8,188 nt of DNA from Balneolaceae bacterium. Lineage in GTDB: Bacteria; Bacteroidota; Rhodothermia; Balneolales; Balneolaceae. The translations under genes were made by a program, and so were the position numbers. The notes beneath the pieces were generated by a model. The model worked only from the letters and a program-made list of their open reading frames with translations, ran no database searches and was not told where the DNA came from. The DNA lies in the NCBI GenBank assembly GCA_007123785.1, contig SLGL01000510.1, forward strand, positions 1-8,188. Direction: 5' to 3'. Below, piece after piece: positions 4,525-8,188 of this stretch. The stretch's first letter is position 1. Each line of letters starts with the position of its first letter.

Positions 4525-7309
4525 GCAAAAACCCCTCTCAACAAATAGATCTTTTTGGCTGTTTTGGCCGTTTTTTCTCTTTTTTATTTTTGAGAGTAAC
4601 GTAATTTTTGCGCAAACCCTGCCCGATACACTCCAAACCACGGAGAATGACACTATTCCCCGGGCTGAAGAAGCTCTGCAAGATACAATTCCTCCCGCTC
4701 TCCAGGATACAATACCCGAAGCACCTGGCGCCGAACCGGCACTGGACGGAACCGACCCCCAGGTTCCCCAAACACGCCAGGCCGACAGGCAGGCTGCCGC
4801 TGACGCCGTAAATTTCCAGGCCAGGGATTCGCTCACCTTTAATATGAGAGGACAGCGGATTGCCCACCTTTATGGTTCCGGTAATGTGAAGCACGAAAGC
4901 GGAGAACTATCCGCCGGAGTTATTGAACTGGACCTGAACAAAAACCAGGTACATGCCAATACAACCACACCACAAGACACCCTCTCCTATCCGGTTCTCA
5001 GGCAGGCTGGGAAAGATCTCAGAAGTACCCGTATTCTCTACAATTACAGGACAGAAAAAGGAAAGTTTGAAGCTGCCGAAATTGAAATGCCCGATGGATA
5101 CCTCATAGGTACTCAGGTAAAAAACATATCCAGAAATGAGGTTTTTGTAGAAGACGGCATCTACTCCACCTGTCCGCCCGACCACATGTACTACTACATT
5201 AAAGCCCGGCGGATGAAAGTTGTGGATGAAGAAGAAGTGTTTTTTACAAACGCCCAGCTCTACATTCTGGACATCCCATACCCGCTGGTTTTTCCTTTTG
5301 GATATGTACCAGCTGGCATAGACCGAAGGCGATCAGGGCTGCTTGAACCGACCTATGTATTTCAAAATACCTCTGACCGGGGTATAGGACTGCAAAACCT
5401 GGGTTGGTTTCAGTATATCAACGACTACTTTACGGCACAAACCTCGTTCGATGTATTTACCTCAGGTACGGTGTTTAACGAGTCACGGCTTCAGTATCGT
5501 AAAACAGGAAGTTTTAACGGAAATATTGTACTTGGATACTCAAGTGAACGCGGACTGGAACCAACCGATCCCGGATTTACTGAATCGCGAACCCGGCGGG
5601 TCGCCATCACCCATGATCAACAGCTTTCGCCTTTTGCAAATATTACCGCCAACATTAACCTGAGAAGCGCCGATTATTTCCAGCGTAATTCGTTTGATCT
5701 GGATGAACGAGCAGAAACAAGTACCACATCCCGGATTTCATATCGCTACAATCATCCGGAAGGTGCGTATAACTTTAGTGTAAGATCAAATTTAAATCAA
5801 CAGTTCAATACTAACACCACCCGGCTTACCGGCCCTGAAATGAACTTTTCACTTCGCCAGTTTTCTCCCTTCCAGCGCGACCGCCCCGGTCTTGCCGAAG
5901 AGAGCTGGTATGAACGTATCAGCGTCAGTTACCGGAATAATTTCCGATCTCAATACAACTTTGTGCCCCTGGCCCGGGAAGATGCAGAGGTCAACTGGTT
6001 CGAAGCTCTGCTTGATCCCGCAAAATACCGGGAAGCCACGGGCGACGACCGCCACATACGATATGGATTTGAACAGAGAGCACAAATCAGCGCTTCTCAG
6101 GTTATTCCAAGCCAGTTTCTAAACATTAGCGCCAGTGCAAATTATACCGAGTATTGGTATCCCACATCTACACGACGGGAATTTATCGAAGAAGAAAACC
6201 GGGTAGAAACGCGAACAGAGAGAGGATTTGTATCGGCCCGTGATTTTTCGACTTCTCTCAGTTTCAACACCACTTTTTACGGCATATCCCAGATGAATAT
6301 CGGAAATTTTGAAGGCCTTCGCCATACAGTGCGGCCTAACATTAGCTTCAGTTACAGCCCTGACTTCTCGAGTGATACCTGGAGTTTTTATCGTGAAGTT
6401 CAAACCGATACACTTGGCAATACCCAAACCTACTCCATTTTTCAAGATGAAATCTTTGGAGGGCCGGCAGCCGGTGAACAGCAAACCATGTCGTTCGGGT
6501 TAACCAATGTACTTGAAACCAAACGGGTTCGCCGCGACTCTACCGGGGAAGTTTCCTCACAAAACCTGCGCCTGATCGATAACTTGTCGGCAACTTCAAG
6601 TTATAATTTTGCTGCTGACAGCCTGAATTTTGGGCGGGTGAATGTTTCTCTTTCTTCAAGTGTGGTTGAAGGCCTTCGTTTCCAGGCAGGAGCCACCTAT
6701 TCCTTCTACAGCCGAAGCGAAACAGGGACAGAAATCGACCGGTATATCTGGCAGGATTCGAATAAAATACTTCAGCCAATATCTTATAACCTGAGCCTTT
6801 CCACCAACATCAGGCGGGGCAGGCGGGGCAGCACGAGAGTTTCAACACCGGCGTATCGGCCATATGACCCTTATGATCAAACCTTTTTCGGCCCGATAGA
6901 CGGCCGTTTTAATTCTCAGCCTGTTCAGGATTTTAATTCTACATTTGAAATGGGCCTCGACTTCAGCTACAGATGGACCTACCGGTTTGGCCAGGAGGCA
7001 ACAAAACGAGCTGTTCTAAATGCCAACAACATCCGGTTTAACCTCACCCCGAAATGGAGTGTAAGCACACGTATCGGTTATGATTTTATTGAGGGAGAAC
7101 TGACTCCTTCGCAATTCAGCCTGCAGCGAAACATGGTTTGCTGGAACCTCTCATTTCAATTCAATCCGTTCGGAGACTTCCAGTACTACAGTTTCCGTCT
7201 TTCGCTAACCGGCGGGCAAATTCAGAGCCTATTCCAAAAACTTCCTGGGCTGAATAATCTTGAAAGGAGCTCCTCCCCAACCGGACGAAGGCCACCCACA
7301 GGTTTCTGA
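4523..7309 (+). CDS. lptD: LptD-like outer-membrane LPS assembly protein
   Basis: A 928-residue protein. Residues 1-30 are a signal peptide with a very aromatic core (FWLFWPFFLFFIF) and likely cleavage at VIFA|Q. Residues 31-98 form a Pro/Asp/Gln-rich linker with three DTIP repeats (43-46, 54-57, 62-65). An OstA/LptA-like domain spans about 100-235 (LYGSGNVKHESGELSAGVIE at 117-136). The remainder, about 240-900, alternates polar and aromatic residues as in a large beta-barrel. The region around YSTCPPDHMYYYIKA (214-228), the VFPFGYVPAG stretch and CWNLSFQFNPFG (873-884) fit Bacteroidota LptD. LptD with the lipoprotein LptE inserts LPS into the outer leaflet. The mature protein has only two cysteines, Cys217 and Cys873. 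It starts 15 nt after the ROK stop with no Shine-Dalgarno. It is complete, with no frameshift. A 9-bp tandem duplication at 6811-6828 gives RRGRRG at 764-769. Confidence 0.9.
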   Translation: MQKPLSTNRSFWLFWPFFLFFIFESNVIFAQTLPDTLQTTENDTIPRAEEALQDTIPPALQDTIPEAPGAEPALDGTDPQVPQTRQADRQAAADAVNFQARDSLTFNMRGQRIAHLYGSGNVKHESGELSAGVIELDLNKNQVHANTTTPQDTLSYPVLRQAGKDLRSTRILYNYRTEKGKFEAAEIEMPDGYLIGTQVKNISRNEVFVEDGIYSTCPPDHMYYYIKARRMKVVDEEEVFFTNAQLYILDIPYPLVFPFGYVPAGIDRRRSGLLEPTYVFQNTSDRGIGLQNLGWFQYINDYFTAQTSFDVFTSGTVFNESRLQYRKTGSFNGNIVLGYSSERGLEPTDPGFTESRTRRVAITHDQQLSPFANITANINLRSADYFQRNSFDLDERAETSTTSRISYRYNHPEGAYNFSVRSNLNQQFNTNTTRLTGPEMNFSLRQFSPFQRDRPGLAEESWYERISVSYRNNFRSQYNFVPLAREDAEVNWFEALLDPAKYREATGDDRHIRYGFEQRAQISASQVIPSQFLNISASANYTEYWYPTSTRREFIEEENRVETRTERGFVSARDFSTSLSFNTTFYGISQMNIGNFEGLRHTVRPNISFSYSPDFSSDTWSFYREVQTDTLGNTQTYSIFQDEIFGGPAAGEQQTMSFGLTNVLETKRVRRDSTGEVSSQNLRLIDNLSATSSYNFAADSLNFGRVNVSLSSSVVEGLRFQAGATYSFYSRSETGTEIDRYIWQDSNKILQPISYNLSLSTNIRRGRRGSTRVSTPAYRPYDPYDQTFFGPIDGRFNSQPVQDFNSTFEMGLDFSYRWTYRFGQEATKRAVLNANNIRFNLTPKWSVSTRIGYDFIEGELTPSQFSLQRNMVCWNLSFQFNPFGDFQYYSFRLSLTGGQIQSLFQKLPGLNNLERSSSPTGRRPPTGF
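6811..6828 (+). repeat. 9-bp tandem duplication inside lptD
   Basis: CAGGCGGGG occurs twice head to tail. It is in frame and encodes the repeated tripeptide Arg-Arg-Gly (residues 764-769). It looks like a small slippage duplication in a probable loop of the barrel. Confidence 0.7.
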
Positions 7310-7359
7310 TTGTCATTGCAATTATGTATGATTTTGCGGTGCAACAGCCGTACCTTTAG

Positions 7360-7373
7360 CCCGGATATCTCAC
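7360..7373 (+). repeat. Left terminal inverted repeat of the MITE-like element
   Basis: CCCGGATATCTCAC, an exact reverse complement of 7573-7586. It is preceded directly by TTAG (7356-7359). Confidence 0.85.
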
Positions 7374-7466
7374 AGTAATCTATATAAACATCACGTATGT
7401 TATTGACATATATTTGTTTGAAATCCGTTTATTTTGTTATAAAAAATTGCAGAGTGTATTTGCGAC

Positions 7467-7569
7467 GAAATTTGTCCCTCAGCTGCGTTGAATATAAAAT
7501 GACGTGCTCAACGTACTCAGGTACGTTTCCGCTGCCATTTTATCTTCGCCTTGCTGAGAAAAAAATTTC
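7467..7569. repeat. Nested imperfect palindrome inside the MITE-like element
   Basis: Three pairs of arms share one centre near 7518. Outer arms: 7467-7483 with 7553-7569 (14 of 17 match). Middle arms: ATAAAATG 7494-7501 with CATTTTAT 7536-7543 (perfect). Inner arms: AACGTAC 7510-7516 with GTACGTT 7521-7527 (perfect, loop TCAG). The symmetric spacing shows this is one long cruciform or hairpin unit rather than scattered short repeats. Confidence 0.8.
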
Positions 7570-7602
7570 TTGGTGAGATATCCGGGTTAGGCGGTAAATT
7601 TG
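7570..7602 (+). promoter_or_regulatory. Candidate promoter at the right edge of the MITE-like element
   Basis: TAAATTTG (7595-7602) is a perfect match to the TAnnTTTG -7 element. TTG at 7570-7572 lies 22 nt upstream, slightly longer than ideal. The TTG is inside the element, next to its right terminal repeat, and the -7 box is in flanking DNA, giving a hybrid promoter. The predicted start would be only about 7 nt before the ATG at 7616, so the mRNA would have a very short leader. Confidence 0.35.
7573..7586 (-). repeat. Right terminal inverted repeat of the MITE-like element
   Basis: GTGAGATATCCGGG, an exact reverse complement of 7360-7373. It is followed directly by TTAG (7587-7590), the second copy of the flanking direct repeat. 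Confidence 0.85.
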
Positions 7603-7615
7603 AACAATACAAATT

Positions 7616-8053
7616 ATGCAGGACGCAGCTCGTTTTTTTGCCTACACAACCTGGGCACTGATGATATCACTGGGGATCATTATTTTTACACATCAGTTTT
7701 TCCCCTTCATGGATGAGTCGATTTGGCTGGCTTTGATTATCGTTGCCGCTTTTGGTTTTCTTTATTTTAACCTTATATATGCGGTTATTAAACGATTTAT
7801 CAAAAAAGTGCCTGCACCAACCAGTATGCATATTGCCCTGGCTGGAATTATTCTTAGTCCTCCCTTTGTGTGGATTATCGTTATAAACGATACTTTTTCT
7901 CAAAACGAACTATTATTGCTGCTGATACTTATCCCCGCTGCAGTTCTTGGAACCATCTACGGAAATCAGGCCGGAATCAAAGCGAGGTATGAATACGTTC
8001 AGAAACTGAAAGAGTATCAAAAACGGGCGGAGGAAAAAAGGCAAAATTCCTGA
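7616..8053 (+). CDS. Small membrane protein with about four helices, unrecognised
   Basis: A 145-residue hydrophobic protein I cannot assign to a family. About four transmembrane segments are visible: about 8-28, 36-60, 71-91 and 97-116. The loop between helices 2 and 3 is basic (KRFIKKVPAPT), and the loop between 3 and 4 carries NDTFSQNE. The C-terminal tail (about 120-145, KARYEYVQKLKEYQKRAEEK) is highly charged and likely helical or coiled coil. By the positive-inside rule, the KRFIKK loop and the tail would be cytoplasmic, as would the short N-terminus. No catalytic motif is visible. The ATG has no Shine-Dalgarno and lies 29 nt after the MITE-like element. It converges with the partial gene at the window end. 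Codon use looks like its neighbours, and the uninterrupted frame with sensible topology supports a real gene. Confidence 0.7.
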   Translation: MQDAARFFAYTTWALMISLGIIIFTHQFFPFMDESIWLALIIVAAFGFLYFNLIYAVIKRFIKKVPAPTSMHIALAGIILSPPFVWIIVINDTFSQNELLLLLILIPAAVLGTIYGNQAGIKARYEYVQKLKEYQKRAEEKRQNS

Positions 8054-8086
8054 CTCTTTCACTGAAACGCTCTTTTTATTTCTTAT

Positions 8087-8188
8087 TTATACCAGTACCG
8101 GTTTCAGGAATTCTGCTTCTTCAATCTTAAGTTTTTTCCCTGTCACTTTTTCGAACAGCAGGTTTTTTTTTTTTTTTTCCCATATTTC
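8087..8188 (-). CDS. 3' end of an unidentified gene (last 33 codons), with A16 tract
   Basis: On the minus strand an open frame enters from the window edge and stops at TAA (8089-8087). It encodes 33 residues ending NLLFEKVTGKKLKIEEAEFL then KPVLV. The segment reads like a genuine soluble-protein C-terminus: amphipathic, Lys/Glu-rich and hydrophobic at the end. The family cannot be named from so little. The frame passes through 16 consecutive A residues (8178-8163), encoding part of Glu, four Lys and part of Asn. Only three codons lie upstream of that tract in the window, so if the homopolymer length is wrong or variable, the true upstream frame would differ. It converges with the membrane-protein gene, with 33 nt between the stops and no clear terminator. 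Confidence 0.5.
   Translation of the reverse strand, partial: EIWEKKKKNLLFEKVTGKKLKIEEAEFLKPVLV

Larger units (their letters stand above)
7356..7590. mobile_element. MITE-like element, 227 bp, with 4-bp target duplication
   Basis: The element proper spans 7360-7586. Its ends are perfect 14-bp inverted repeats, CCCGGATATCTCAC at the left and its exact complement at the right. It is flanked on both sides by TTAG (7356-7359 and 7587-7590), the expected trace of a 4-bp target-site duplication. It is AT-rich, contains no open frame of note and no transposase, and has a large internal imperfect palindrome close to its right end. These are the standard hallmarks of a miniature inverted-repeat transposable element. 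A TTAG target fits the YTAR 4-bp duplication known for some IS5-family elements, but linking it to that family is inference. As RNA the ends could form a 17-bp stem, extending through the duplication with one G-U pair, so a structured-RNA role is an alternative. Confidence 0.75.

Noticed and set aside
4441..4894. Two long minus-strand open frames (131 and 118 codons) opposite the start of lptD
   Set aside because: They lie antisense to a clearly coding signal peptide and linker. They have skewed Ser/Gly/Trp/Cys composition and no family resemblance, as expected for shadow frames.
7403..7408. Consensus TTGACA inside the MITE-like element
   Set aside because: No -10 or -7 partner at a sensible distance. 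A single hexamer is expected by chance at this AT content.
8045..8112. Inverted repeats AATTCCTG/CAGGAATT and CTGAAAC/GTTTCAG between the convergent genes
   Set aside because: The two pairings overlap and exclude each other, loops are over 30 nt, and part lies in coding sequence. There is no convincing bidirectional terminator.

Overview
The window looks like ordinary chromosome from a Gram-negative bacterium of the Bacteroidota/Balneolota type. Three things suggest this. The window encodes an outer-membrane LptD-like protein of the Bacteroidota style. Most start codons lack a convincing Shine-Dalgarno sequence. Several intergenic regions carry a TTG...TAnnTTTG-like -33/-7 promoter arrangement. 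The assignment to Balneolota in particular is inference from overall protein flavour, not a database match.

Layout. On the minus strand, reading right to left, are a HIT-family nucleotide-binding protein (2518-2120), type II 3-dehydroquinate dehydratase aroQ (2123-1689, overlapping the HIT gene by ATGA) and, after a 109-nt gap, a Wzx-like polysaccharide flippase (1579-107, TTG start). Divergent from these is a tRNA-Lys(TTT) gene (2739-2811) with its own promoter candidate and a strong intrinsic terminator (2855-2894). Next on the plus strand come a DivIC/FtsB-type septum protein (3166-3447), a ROK-family sugar kinase (3560-4507) and an LptD-like outer-membrane LPS assembly protein (4523-7309). 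A 306-nt gap follows, then a small unrecognised membrane protein (7616-8053). The window ends in the last 33 codons of a minus-strand gene (8188-8087) containing a 16-nt A tract.

Functional theme. The core genes concern envelope building and division: flippase, LptD and the septum protein, with AroQ in the shikimate pathway and a ROK kinase in sugar or amino-sugar metabolism. The ROK kinase and lptD are 15 nt apart, and a perfect hairpin spans the stop-start junction, so they are probably co-transcribed and may be translationally coupled.

The most unusual item is the gap between lptD and the membrane-protein gene. It holds a 227-bp non-coding element (7360-7586) with perfect 14-bp terminal inverted repeats, flanked by a TTAG direct repeat on each side and containing a nested imperfect palindrome. 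It has the hallmarks of a MITE, and its right edge may supply half of the promoter of the downstream gene. The second oddity is the ROK kinase, in which all three cysteines of the family's zinc motif are replaced. I see no CRISPR array, phage genes, transposase gene or recognisable defence system.
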